A DNA stretch of 64,000 nucleotides, taken from assembly GCA_027485675.1 (NCBI GenBank), contig JAIXQP010000048.1, forward strand, positions 1-64,000. Direction: 5' to 3'. Shown piece by piece: positions 26,062 to 34,282 of the stretch (the first letter of the stretch is position 1; the number at the start of each line of letters is the position of its first letter). A program made the position numbers and the translations under genes. Below the pieces are notes generated by a model, which saw only the letters and a program-made list of their open reading frames with translations, had not been told where the DNA came from and did not search any database. Source of the DNA: Terriglobales bacterium (GTDB lineage: Bacteria > Acidobacteriota > Terriglobia > Bryobacterales > Bryobacteraceae).

Positions 26062-26804
26062 CGCATCAGGTAAAGCCGGCACAATTGCACGAAGGTGGTC
26101 GCCAGGGACTTCACCCGAAAGAACTGGGACCGCCCGTGCAAACGGGGGTAGTGGCCCACCGGAAGCTCCACCACATCCATGCCGGAGCGCTCAAGAAGCT
26201 TTACGAGCTCCACGCAAATCGTGCCGCTCGACGAGCGCAGCGGCTTCTCTTCGAGCAGCGCGCGCCGGAACAGACGGAAATCGCAATCAATATCGCGAAG
26301 CCGGACACCAAACAGGAAACGCGCGAACTGGTTGTAGACCGCGCCGATCACCTTGCGATGCCAGGGATCCTGGCGAGCGATCTTGTAGCCGTTGACGAGC
26401 CCTACGTGCGGCTGCATGGCTCCGAGCAACGCGGGGAGATCACCGACATCGTACTGACCGTCACCGTCGGTGTAGAAGATGAAATCTTTCGTCGCCTCGG
26501 AAAATCCGGTCCGCAACGCCCCACCGTATCCCTTGTTTTCGGGATGGGTAATCACCCGCATCCGGGGGCCATACTGCACCCGGAGCTCCTCGAGAACCGC
26601 ACCGGTATCATCGGCGCTCCCGTCGTTGACCACGATCACTTCAAAGTCTTCGACGAACTCGTCGAGAACCGCAAAAGTCTTTGCAATCAGTGGCGGAAGG
26701 GAGGGGGCATCGTTATACGCCGGGAAGAAAACGCTCAAGCTGTGAGCGAAACGCACAAAGGGTGCGATGGTCGCCGGCGGACGGGCTGACGCTGTCTTAG
26801 GCAT
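26058..26804 (-). CDS. Family 2 glycosyltransferase, polyprenyl-phosphate type
   Basis: About 248 residues from ATG 26804. GT-A signatures: [50 protein letters not shown] (DxD-like metal site) and [15 protein letters not shown]. This is the DPM1/GtrB-like group that transfers a sugar from a nucleotide donor to polyprenyl phosphate or a glycolipid. There is no C-terminal membrane anchor, so it is a soluble, DPM1-like form. Stops of this gene and the PQQ dehydrogenase overlap by 4 bp. Confidence 0.82.
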   Translation of the reverse strand: MPKTASARPPATIAPFVRFAHSLSVFFPAYNDAPSLPPLIAKTFAVLDEFVEDFEVIVVNDGSADDTGAVLEELRVQYGPRMRVITHPENKGYGGALRTGFSEATKDFIFYTDGDGQYDVGDLPALLGAMQPHVGLVNGYKIARQDPWHRKVIGAVYNQFARFLFGVRLRDIDCDFRLFRRALLEEKPLRSSSGTICVELVKLLERSGMDVVELPVGHYPRLHGRSQFFRVKSLATTFVQLCRLYLMR

Positions 26805-26879
26805 TGCGGGTGAAAAACCACGATACCCGATCAAAAGTTGCGCCGTCCATACTAGATCCACTGTAAAGAAATATTAAAT

Positions 26880-27515
26880 TTACGAAACAATTCCCCGGCG
26901 GACCGCGCTGAGAACCAGTTCGGCGGCGCTATGCAGGCCCAACTTCTCCATAATCCGGGCTCGATGGGTCTCAATGGTGTGGAGGCTCAGGCTCAATTGG
27001 TGGGCGATTTCCTTATTGCTATTCCCCTCCGCCAGGAGTTGGTAGATGTGCCGCTCCCGGTCCGTCAGGCGCTCGTAGCGGTCATCAACCGACTCATTGG
27101 GATGGCGCAGACGGACAAACCGGTCGACTTCCGGACTGAAGAACCGGCGGCCGCGGCGAACGGCCAGAATGGCGGCGATCAACTCCTCCTCGACGCAATC
27201 CTTGAGGACATACCCATTGGCGCCCTCCCGCACCGCCCGCAGGACGTACCGCTCATCGGCGTGCATGCTCAGCATCAGCACGGCGACGTTCGGGGCATTG
27301 CGCCGGAGTTGGGCGAGGGCTTCGAGGCCGTTTAAGCCCTTCATGCCCACGTCGAGCACGGCTAGGTCCGGCCCGTGTTCCACCGCTAGGTTCACGGCTT
27401 CAACGCCGGTGCTGGCTTCCGCCACCACCTGCAGGCCTGGCTGGGTCTCCAGGATCCGGCGCAGGCCTTGACGGACCAGCGTATGGTCATCGGCAAGCAG
27501 GATACGAAACGCCAT
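26880..27515 (-). CDS. NarL/FixJ-type response regulator
   Basis: A 211-residue protein. Receiver domain with acidic pair LADDH, phospho-acceptor Asp55 (LAVLDVGMKG) and Lys (YVLKDCV). LuxR-type HTH at 145-205 (LTDRERHIYQLLAEGNSNKEIAHQL, HTIETHRARIMEKL). It is encoded directly after the histidine kinase with start and stop touching at 27515, so the pair is one operon. The signal is unknown. Confidence 0.9.
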   Translation of the reverse strand: MAFRILLADDHTLVRQGLRRILETQPGLQVVAEASTGVEAVNLAVEHGPDLAVLDVGMKGLNGLEALAQLRRNAPNVAVLMLSMHADERYVLRAVREGANGYVLKDCVEEELIAAILAVRRGRRFFSPEVDRFVRLRHPNESVDDRYERLTDRERHIYQLLAEGNSNKEIAHQLSLSLHTIETHRARIMEKLGLHSAAELVLSAVRRGIVS

Positions 27516-28825
27516 TAGGTATAGGCCTCCACGGCAGGCGCCGCTTCAATCGGCAGGCGAACGGCAATCCGGGTGCCCGCATTCGGCCGCGACTCCACGG
27601 CGAGAGTGCCGCCCAATTTCTGCGCTCTCTCCTTGATCCCGAGAATACCCGTTCCTTGGGACGGCAGCCCCCGCTCGCTCAGCGGGAATCCGACGCCGTC
27701 GTCCTGCACCTCCAGCACCAGGGAGCGCTCGTCCTGCGCCAGCACGACCCGCACGTTCCGCGCTTGCGAGTACTTCTCGCAGTTATGCAGAGCCTCCTGC
27801 GCAATGCGGAAGATGCAGGTTTTAGTCACATCGGAAAGGGTTTCGCCGAGATCCGCCCCGTCGAACTCCGTCCGGATACCGGACCGGCGGCTGAAATCCT
27901 CGAGTTGCCACTGGAGAGCGGCGCCCAGCCCGAGGTCATCGAGCAGGCTAGGCCGCAGGAGGAGAGAGATGTCCCGGACCATGCGGACGGTGCGTTCGGC
28001 AAGTTCGCGGGCCCGGGCCAGGCGCACCCGGGCGTCGCTATCGGGTAATACGGACACCGCGTGGGAGATCTCCATGCGCAGGGCGGTGAGGGACTGTCCG
28101 ACTTCATCATGCAGTTCGCGCGAAAGCGAACGGCGCTCCTCCTCCTGGATCTCGAGCAGCCGGGTGGAGAGTTTTTCGAGTTCGAGCGAATGCACGTAAC
28201 GCTCCCGCTCGACGCGCGTGGCGATCCGCAGGCTGAAAAAGGCGACCGCCGCGCCGATTGCCAGCGAGGCAATTAGCAAAAAGACCAGCGTTCGCGTGGC
28301 CCCCGCTCTCTCGGTGAGATACCGGTCCTGCGCCGCTACGAGTTCCCCGCGGCCATCGCTGCGAACCTCTTCAAGAAGCGCGAACGCAGAGAGCCGCCGC
28401 GGCACAAGAACCGTTTCGATGTACGAGTTTGGAGAGCCCGGCACCCCACGCAGTTCGTGGAGGAACGTCGCTAACTCCTGGGGCAGACGCAGCGACTCCA
28501 CCACGACCGGGTCGAGGGTGTGGAGCTTGGCGAGTGCCTGTTGGCCCTGCGTCTCCAACTCTTGCACGCGAGTGGCAAAACGCTCCTGACCGGCGGCAGA
28601 GGGACTCAGAAAATAATCGCGCGAATAGATACCGCCCAACCATACGGCGCGGCGAAAGGTCGTGATGGCTTCGTCTTTTTCAAGGAAGCGGCGGTAGGCG
28701 GCCTGTTGCTCGGGTCCCCCCACGGTCTGGAGTTGGAACGCTTCAAACGCAGAGGCAGCCAGCAGAAGAAGGATCGCGACAAACCCGCCGCGAAGGACGA
28801 ACAGGCTGTTGGACGACTTCTTCAT
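27515..28825 (-). CDS. NarL-partner sensor histidine kinase (HisKA_3)
   Basis: About 436 residues from ATG 28825, preceded by GGAGAGGAG. Transmembrane segment 11-30, an extracytoplasmic helical domain (31-175, CHASE3-like), a second membrane segment 178-200, then HisKA_3 (LSRELHDEVGQSLTALRMEI, His239) and an HATPase_c domain (NCEKYSQA, VQDDGVGFP, GTGILGIKERAQKLGG). It phosphorylates the response regulator encoded next to it. The helical periplasmic domain suggests sensing of an envelope or small-molecule signal. Confidence 0.88.
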   Translation of the reverse strand: MKKSSNSLFVLRGGFVAILLLLAASAFEAFQLQTVGGPEQQAAYRRFLEKDEAITTFRRAVWLGGIYSRDYFLSPSAAGQERFATRVQELETQGQQALAKLHTLDPVVVESLRLPQELATFLHELRGVPGSPNSYIETVLVPRRLSAFALLEEVRSDGRGELVAAQDRYLTERAGATRTLVFLLIASLAIGAAVAFFSLRIATRVERERYVHSLELEKLSTRLLEIQEEERRSLSRELHDEVGQSLTALRMEISHAVSVLPDSDARVRLARARELAERTVRMVRDISLLLRPSLLDDLGLGAALQWQLEDFSRRSGIRTEFDGADLGETLSDVTKTCIFRIAQEALHNCEKYSQARNVRVVLAQDERSLVLEVQDDGVGFPLSERGLPSQGTGILGIKERAQKLGGTLAVESRPNAGTRIAVRLPIEAAPAVEAYT

Positions 28826-28939
28826 GGGCACTCTCCTCTCCAGAATATCCCCTCTGGGACAGCCCGCCGGAGCGGGGTACAGGATTCGCAGTATTGCGGC
28901 TTGGTGACAGAAAGCATGTACTAACACTTCCCCTCTCTC

Positions 28940-30328
28940 ATGAAACTTGCAGCGCAGTCGGCGTCCGTGAAGCGCGCCCAAATCGAATTTCACAACTTTG
29001 CCTCACTGGGGGAGCCGGAACGGGCCCTGGGCATCTACGCCGAAGAGAACGCCCGCCGGGCCGCGTTTCTCCGCACTCATTTGGAGTATGCCGGCTCGCT
29101 GTCGCCGTTTCTCGAGATTGGGGCCAACGCCGGCCATTCGTCTTACATGCTGGTGAACGAGTTTGGCGCCGAGGGCTTTGCTTCCGACCTCTCGGCCGAC
29201 TCGCTGCGCCACGGCGTTGCTCTGGTGGACGCCTGGCGTCTCCCGCGGTCCCCCATCCGCCTGGCCGCCGATGCGCTGCACCTGCCTTTCGCCGACGGGT
29301 CGCTGCAATGCGTCATGGCGTTTCAAATGCTCAGCCAGTTTCTGGATCTCGAGAGCGTCTTCCGGGAGGTTGTCCGCGTGCTGCGGCCCGGCGGCGTGTT
29401 TGTTTTTGCGGAAGAACCCGTGCGGCGGCGGATAACTTTGGGCTTGTACCGTTGCCCCTATCCGGACACGATGAAGCCGTGGGAGCGACGGCTGCATCAG
29501 TGGGGCCTGCTGGGATATCTGGTGCGCGACGTCATTGGGGCGCATCAGGAAGAAAGTTTCGGCATCCGGCAAAATCACACGATGGTGCTCGAAGATTGGC
29601 GGACCCTCGTCGAGCGCCATTTCGCCGGCTGGGAGTATGAACTGTACATCCCGGAGAGAGGGTGGGGTGAACAGTGGGGCAAGCGTTGGTTCGGTGCGGG
29701 CTTGGGCGGCACCCTGGCAGCCGTCTGCAAGAAAGCCGGTACGGCCGGCGCCACCAGCCAGCCCCTATGGCAACTCCTCCGCTGCCCCGATTGCCATGGG
29801 TCCCTGGAGCGCGACCCCCAGGCCACCCTGCGCTGCCACTGCGGTTACGGCGCCCCACTCGAAGACGGGGTGTTTAACCTGCTGGGCTCGAGCGATAAAG
29901 AGCAGCTTTATCCCGGCGACCGGGACGACATTATCGACTTTTCCCGGGACAATCACGAACAGCGTTTGGGGTCCGGCTGGTCTGAATTGGAGGGGGTTTA
30001 CGGCAACAAGTTCCGCTGGATCGGAGAGCGGGCCGAAGCGCGGCTGACGAACTTGCGCGGCGGCGCCCAACGGCTGCGGATCCGCGGACACGCGCATAGC
30101 CAGGCCTTCGCGAACGGGGCGGCGCCATGGATCCGGGTGACCGTTAACGGCCATCCGCGGCAGGATTGGAAGCTCGAAAGAACGGGCCTCTTTATCCTCG
30201 AAATAGACCTGCCGGCCGCACCGGAATATGCGCTCGAAATCCTGGCGGGACCGCCCTGGACCGTACCCACCGACGACCGGACCTTCACCGTGAATCTGTC
30301 CATGATCCGGCTAGACCCTCTCGATTGA
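28940..30328 (+). CDS. SAM methyltransferase with zinc-ribbon and C-terminal beta domain
   Basis: A 462-residue protein in three parts. Residues 55-170 are a class I methyltransferase (FLEIGANAGHSSYML, LAADALHLPFADGSLQCVMAFQ, EVVRVLRPGGVFVFAEEP). Residues 275-315 are a Trm112-like zinc ribbon (LLRCPDCHGSLERD, RCHCG, EDGVFNLL). Residues 340-462 form a beta-rich domain (LRIRGHAHSQ, WIRVTVNGHPRQDWKL) like those ending sugar- or lipid-modifying methyltransferases. The substrate is probably a glycan or glycolipid. It is divergent from the sensor kinase and its 3' end overlaps the dehydratase gene by 44 bp. Confidence 0.72.
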   Translation: MKLAAQSASVKRAQIEFHNFASLGEPERALGIYAEENARRAAFLRTHLEYAGSLSPFLEIGANAGHSSYMLVNEFGAEGFASDLSADSLRHGVALVDAWRLPRSPIRLAADALHLPFADGSLQCVMAFQMLSQFLDLESVFREVVRVLRPGGVFVFAEEPVRRRITLGLYRCPYPDTMKPWERRLHQWGLLGYLVRDVIGAHQEESFGIRQNHTMVLEDWRTLVERHFAGWEYELYIPERGWGEQWGKRWFGAGLGGTLAAVCKKAGTAGATSQPLWQLLRCPDCHGSLERDPQATLRCHCGYGAPLEDGVFNLLGSSDKEQLYPGDRDDIIDFSRDNHEQRLGSGWSELEGVYGNKFRWIGERAEARLTNLRGGAQRLRIRGHAHSQAFANGAAPWIRVTVNGHPRQDWKLERTGLFILEIDLPAAPEYALEILAGPPWTVPTDDRTFTVNLSMIRLDPLD

Positions 30329-31427
30329 ACGCCACGCCGAGACCAGGCCGGTCCGGAACCACGTATTGGGCGCCGTCCAGAGTAATGGGCTCGGCAAGAT
30401 ACCGGTTAGCCACTTCGAGCACCCGGGGATTGTACTCGCAAAGCCGGCTGTTGGGCAGGGCGGCGGCCAGATGCACGGCCGCCAGAATCTGCGGCGCCAA
30501 CGCAATGCTGACGTGCGGCACCAGCCGCTTCGCCACCTTGCCGATCGCCACCGACTCGGTGATGCCGCAACGGCCCAGGTCTGGCTGCAGGATCTTCGTG
30601 AAAGCGAGAAACGGCTGCAACTCATACCGCGTCCGGTAGCTCTCCCCCAGCGCCAGCGGCGACCGCGCGCGGCGCACCCACCGGTGATGCTCCTCGGTAT
30701 CCTCCGGCGGAAACGGACACTCCATCCAATCCAGATCCAGGTCCAGCCCCGCACCCGAAGGAAGGTGCCACAGGGCATCAACCGCGAAGCGAACCCCCGG
30801 GAACCCGGACTGGAAGAGCCGCACCCGGCGGTCGAGCTCCGGCCACGACTCTTCAAGGTACACCTTGAACAGGCGAAATCCGCGGTCGACATGCTCGCGG
30901 ATAAACGCCATGCGCTCGTCGTCGGTTGCCCCGGCGACCCCGGACACGTACGCCGGCACCCGATTCGCGGTTCCGCCCAGCAACCGGCTCACCGGCTGAC
31001 CAGCCAACTGCCCCGCCAGGTCCCACAGGGCAAGGTCGATTCCCGCCATGGCATCCAGTTGGTAGCCGCCGGTCTGGCCGCGGACGCGCATTGTGCTATA
31101 GAGCAATTCGCGGATCTCGGCAATCTCCGCCGCGGACCCCGCAAAGGGGCGGCCGGCCAGCAGCGGTGCGAACAGCAGTTCAATAATCGTGCAGGCCACT
31201 TCGGGCACCAGCGGCGCCTGGGCTTCTCCCCACCCGGTCATCCCGTTGGCCAGATCGATCCGCACCAGCGCCGTTTCGAAGTCCACCGGATACAGCACCG
31301 GATAGGCCGTGGACCAGCGATAGCGGCCGTCTCCGCTCACCGCAGTGGGCGAACCGGCCAGTCCGCGGGCGGCCTGGGTATCGCGGGGAATCCGAACGGG
31401 AATGGCGGTTACTTTTTCAATGCGCAT
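30285..31427 (-). CDS. Enolase-superfamily sugar-acid dehydratase, mandelate racemase subgroup
   Basis: A 380-residue protein from ATG 31427 (GGAG upstream). Metal ligands: Asp217 (FAVDALW), Glu236 (WMECPFP) and Glu262 (ALGESY). The His-Asp dyad is suggested by Asp283 (QPDLGRCG) and His305 (VPHVSIA). The usual KxK motif on the second barrel strand reads KVY (Lys188, Tyr190), so the second Lys is missing, which should restrict the stereochemistry of the acids it can use. It is likely to dehydrate a sugar acid to a 2-keto-3-deoxy acid for the adjacent DapA-family enzyme. The gene overlaps the convergent methyltransferase. Confidence 0.8.
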   Translation of the reverse strand: MRIEKVTAIPVRIPRDTQAARGLAGSPTAVSGDGRYRWSTAYPVLYPVDFETALVRIDLANGMTGWGEAQAPLVPEVACTIIELLFAPLLAGRPFAGSAAEIAEIRELLYSTMRVRGQTGGYQLDAMAGIDLALWDLAGQLAGQPVSRLLGGTANRVPAYVSGVAGATDDERMAFIREHVDRGFRLFKVYLEESWPELDRRVRLFQSGFPGVRFAVDALWHLPSGAGLDLDLDWMECPFPPEDTEEHHRWVRRARSPLALGESYRTRYELQPFLAFTKILQPDLGRCGITESVAIGKVAKRLVPHVSIALAPQILAAVHLAAALPNSRLCEYNPRVLEVANRYLAEPITLDGAQYVVPDRPGLGVAFNREGLAGSWTDSR

Positions 31428-31464
31428 GAGTTCTCCGAATGTTGATAATTGAAATGGGAGCTGA

Positions 31465-32238
31465 ATGAAACTTCGCCGACTGACCCGGAAGCGCGCAACC
31501 GATGAAGTGTATGAGGCGCTGCGTGATGCGATTCTGACGCGAGGTTTCAAGCCCGGCGAGCGGCTGCAGGTCGAAGAGATCGCCAACAAACTGGGGGTTT
31601 CCTTGACCCCCGTGCGCCACTCCGTCCAGCGCCTCTGCACCGAGGGGCTGATTGAGATCCGGCCGCGATCGGGCACGTTCGTCGCTACCCTGACGGTCGA
31701 GGACATCCAATCGACGTTTGAAGTACGGTGCGCCCTCGAGTGCCTGGCCGCGGAACTGGCCGTTTCGCGGCTGACCCGGGCCGTCGAGCAGGAGTTCGGC
31801 GAGTTGCTCGACCTGTTGCGGAAGCCGGTCAATGACGAAGAGGCGCTGCGGAAGCATGAGGAAGCCAATAGCGACCTGCACCAGACGTTGCTGCAAGCTT
31901 CGGGCAACAAGCGCCTGGAAGAGGTCTACGCGGGTTTGAACGCGCATTTGACGATTGCACGGATCCACGCATCGGAGAGTCGCAAGGCGGAGACAGCGTT
32001 TCAAAGTAAAGAGTGGTTGGCGAGATTTCAACAGGAACAGGCCGAACACGACGAGATTGTGGCGGCGTTACAGGCTAAGGATGTGAAGCGGGCGCAGGAG
32101 GCGCTGCGGAAGCATATTTACCGGGCTAAGGATGCGATGATTGCGTCGTTTGCAGCGGTGTCCGCACCAGCCAGCGGACGAGCAGGTAAGAGAGCGGATG
32201 CAGCAGCCCCATCAAAACGAAAACGCTCGCATAACTGA
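31465..32238 (+). CDS. GntR-family regulator with FCD domain
   Basis: A 257-residue protein with GGGAG before ATG. Winged HTH at 10-75 (VYEALRDAILTRGFKPGERL, IANKLGVSLTPVRHSVQRLCTEGLIEIRPRSGTFVA), then an all-helical FCD ligand-binding domain (FEVRCALECLAAELA, HEEANSDLHQTLLQASGN, EQAEHDEIVAAL). FCD regulators sense carboxylic acids and sugar acids. It is divergent from the dehydratase gene by 37 bp, the natural operator site. Its last 113 bp overlap the end of the facing MFS gene, so the Lys/Arg-rich tail is encoded opposite the transporter's last helix. Confidence 0.88.
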   Translation: MKLRRLTRKRATDEVYEALRDAILTRGFKPGERLQVEEIANKLGVSLTPVRHSVQRLCTEGLIEIRPRSGTFVATLTVEDIQSTFEVRCALECLAAELAVSRLTRAVEQEFGELLDLLRKPVNDEEALRKHEEANSDLHQTLLQASGNKRLEEVYAGLNAHLTIARIHASESRKAETAFQSKEWLARFQQEQAEHDEIVAALQAKDVKRAQEALRKHIYRAKDAMIASFAAVSAPASGRAGKRADAAAPSKRKRSHN

Positions 32239-33331
32239 ATTGGACCACCATCCAGCCCGTTAGCGCGGTAAACAATGTGCCGCCCAAGCCGTTGCCAAAG
32301 GCCAGCAGGCCGGACACGGTGCCCACCACCTCCCGGGGATAAATGTCGTTCGTCAGGGTGGCTTGGTTCGTTTTCCAGCCCATGTGGGCGAACGTGACCA
32401 CGCAGATCAGCGCCAGGGAGACCGTGCGGCTCTCGACAAAGCCGACGGCCATTGAAAGCGGCATCAGCGCCGCAAACGGCAGCATCCACGCCAGACGCGC
32501 ATCCACGGGACTCCACCCGCGGCGGATGAGCTGCCCGGACAGCCAGCCGCCGGCCAAACTGCCGACATCGGCCGTCAGATAGGGCATCCAGGCGAGCATG
32601 CCCATCTCGGCCACCGTAAATCCCCGCTGGTCCACCAGATACTTGGGGAGCCAGAACAGGTAAAACCACCAGACCGGGTCCGAAAGGAACCGCGCCGCCA
32701 GAAGTCCCCACGTTTGGCGGTATCGCAGCATCTCCTGCCAGCGGCGTTGCGGACCCGCGGGAACGGGCAACGCCTCGGCGTGGCGGGTGACCAGCAGCCA
32801 CGGCACGAGCCACAAGATCCCGAGAGCGCCCGTGGCCACGAACGCCCAACGCCAGCCATAGTGAAATGCCAGCACCGTAATCACCGGCGGCGCAATCACG
32901 GCGCCCACGCTGGCTCCCGCCTGAATCAAGCCGTTCACAAAGGCCCGGTCCTTCGGCGCGTACCATTCGGAGACCCCCTTGAACGCCGCCATGAAGTTTC
33001 CGCTCTCTCCGGCGCCGAGCAGGAAACGGAACGCCCCCAGCGACCACGGACCGCGCACCAGGGCATGGAGCATATTGGCCGTGCTCCACCAAACCATGAA
33101 GAGGCTCAGCGACCGCCGGGTGCCCCAGCGGTCCACCACAAATCCCGAGCCCACATACATCACCGTATAGGCGGCCAGAAAGGCCGTCAGCACATTCGAA
33201 TACTGTTGGTCGGAGATGCCGAGTTCTTTCGTTAAGGTCGGCGCCAGAACCGAGAGCGTCTGCCGGTCAATGTAGTTAATGACCGTCGACAAGAAGAGGA
33301 GAACGGCGATGCCCCAACGCCACGGGGACAT
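32126..33331 (-). CDS. MFS transporter, anion:cation symporter (hexuronate-like)
   Basis: A 401-residue protein with 12 predicted membrane segments. Signatures: STVINYIDRQTLSVLAPTL at the first helix, YVGSGFVVDRWGTRRSLSLFM (loop 2-3 motif), RFLLGAGESGNFMAAFKGVSEWYAPKDRAF and GVVTFAHMGWKTNQATLTNDIYPRE. This is the ExuT/GudP-like branch that imports hexuronates or aldarates. It lies 2 bp after the DapA-like gene and fits as the uptake step for the same sugar acid. Confidence 0.85.
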   Translation of the reverse strand: MSPWRWGIAVLLFLSTVINYIDRQTLSVLAPTLTKELGISDQQYSNVLTAFLAAYTVMYVGSGFVVDRWGTRRSLSLFMVWWSTANMLHALVRGPWSLGAFRFLLGAGESGNFMAAFKGVSEWYAPKDRAFVNGLIQAGASVGAVIAPPVITVLAFHYGWRWAFVATGALGILWLVPWLLVTRHAEALPVPAGPQRRWQEMLRYRQTWGLLAARFLSDPVWWFYLFWLPKYLVDQRGFTVAEMGMLAWMPYLTADVGSLAGGWLSGQLIRRGWSPVDARLAWMLPFAALMPLSMAVGFVESRTVSLALICVVTFAHMGWKTNQATLTNDIYPREVVGTVSGLLAFGNGLGGTLFTALTGWMVVQFSYASVFVLMGLLHPLSYLLVRWLVRTPLQTTQSSHP

Positions 33332-33333
33332 GC

Positions 33334-34236
33334 CTAGACTGCCACGCCGGCGCGAATCCGTTCCCGCAGGAACCGCAGTTCGGCCAGCGACACGGCATCA
33401 AGCGACGCCGTGGGGTGGCGGACCCGGGCCGAAGCAATAATGCCTTCGGACACGAGATTGTGCTTCATGGCCGAGACGCCCAAACCGGGTTGGAGTTCGA
33501 AGCGGAGCAGCGGCAGAATGCGTTCAAACTCGCTCCAGGCGGCTGGGAGATTCTGCGACTCGAGAGCGTTCCAGATGGCCACCAGTTCGCGGGTCAGGTC
33601 GCTGCCGGGCATCTGGCCGCGCGCGCCTCGCTGATACTCCTCAATGAAGAATTGACAGTTGAGCCCGCCGAAAAGAGTCAGCGAGTCGCCCGCGGCGGCG
33701 TGGAGGGCGGATGTTTTGGGGGCCGTGGGTGGCGCCTCCACCTTCACCAACTGCACCTGCTCGATCTCCCGCGCCATCCGCGCGAGCAGCGGGACGGGAA
33801 GCGGCACCTGGGTCAGGAGCGGCGCGTCCTGCACCATGATCGGAATCGAGACCGCTTTCGAAATCTCGCCGAAGTAGTGCAGCAGTCCGTCGCCGTCGGT
33901 CTTCAGGTAGTACGGCGGCAGAATCATCAAACCGTCCGCCCCCAGATCCTCCATCTCCTTTGAAAGGGCGACGGCGGCATCGGTGCCGGTGTGGCCGGAG
34001 GAAGCAATCAGCGGAACGTGCGGGCCGGCTTCCCGGCGAATAAGCCGCATCAGCGCAATCCGCTCTTCGGTCGAAAGGGTGTACCCTTCGCTCGCGTTGC
34101 CAAAGAGCCCGAGCCCATGCGCACCCTGCTCGAGCAGGTAGTGCACAAGGCGGGCCTGACTCGTATAGTCCACTTGGCCCGCATCGTCGAAGGTGGTGCA
34201 AAGGATCGGGAAGACCCCGCGGAGTTGCTTCTGCAT
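33334..34236 (-). CDS. DapA/NanA-family lyase or dehydratase
   Basis: A 300-residue TIM-barrel enzyme: GLGLFGNASEGYTLS in place of the usual GTTGE motif, ILPPYY, and the Schiff-base lysine Lys165 (VQLVKVEAP). The catalytic Tyr normally found in a YNVP motif is absent; the matching position reads MVQDAP. I recall VQDAP from 2-keto-3-deoxy-pentonate (L-arabonate pathway) dehydratases, so that activity is a reasonable guess. It heads the operon with the MFS transporter. Confidence 0.78.
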   Translation of the reverse strand: MQKQLRGVFPILCTTFDDAGQVDYTSQARLVHYLLEQGAHGLGLFGNASEGYTLSTEERIALMRLIRREAGPHVPLIASSGHTGTDAAVALSKEMEDLGADGLMILPPYYLKTDGDGLLHYFGEISKAVSIPIMVQDAPLLTQVPLPVPLLARMAREIEQVQLVKVEAPPTAPKTSALHAAAGDSLTLFGGLNCQFFIEEYQRGARGQMPGSDLTRELVAIWNALESQNLPAAWSEFERILPLLRFELQPGLGVSAMKHNLVSEGIIASARVRHPTASLDAVSLAELRFLRERIRAGVAV

Positions 34237-34244
34237 TCTGAAAT

Positions 34245-34250
34245 TTTATA
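34245..34250 (-). promoter_or_regulatory. Candidate -10 box before the DapA-family gene
   Basis: TATAAA on the minus strand ends 8 nt before ATG 34236. The intervening bases (ATTTCAGA) contain no Shine-Dalgarno sequence, so the transcript would have a leader of at most one or two bases. A G-to-A change at the second-to-last position of TATAAT-like boxes is common, so this is a plausible but unproved promoter. Confidence 0.45.
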
Positions 34251-34282
34251 TCACAGCGGAGCCACCCGCGTCCCGATCCGGA

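Noticed and set aside
26862-26880. A/T-rich stretch (AAATATTAAATTTACG) as a dif site
   Set aside because: It lacks the two 11-bp arms of the XerC/XerD consensus and sits between closely spaced genes, where it more likely serves as a promoter.
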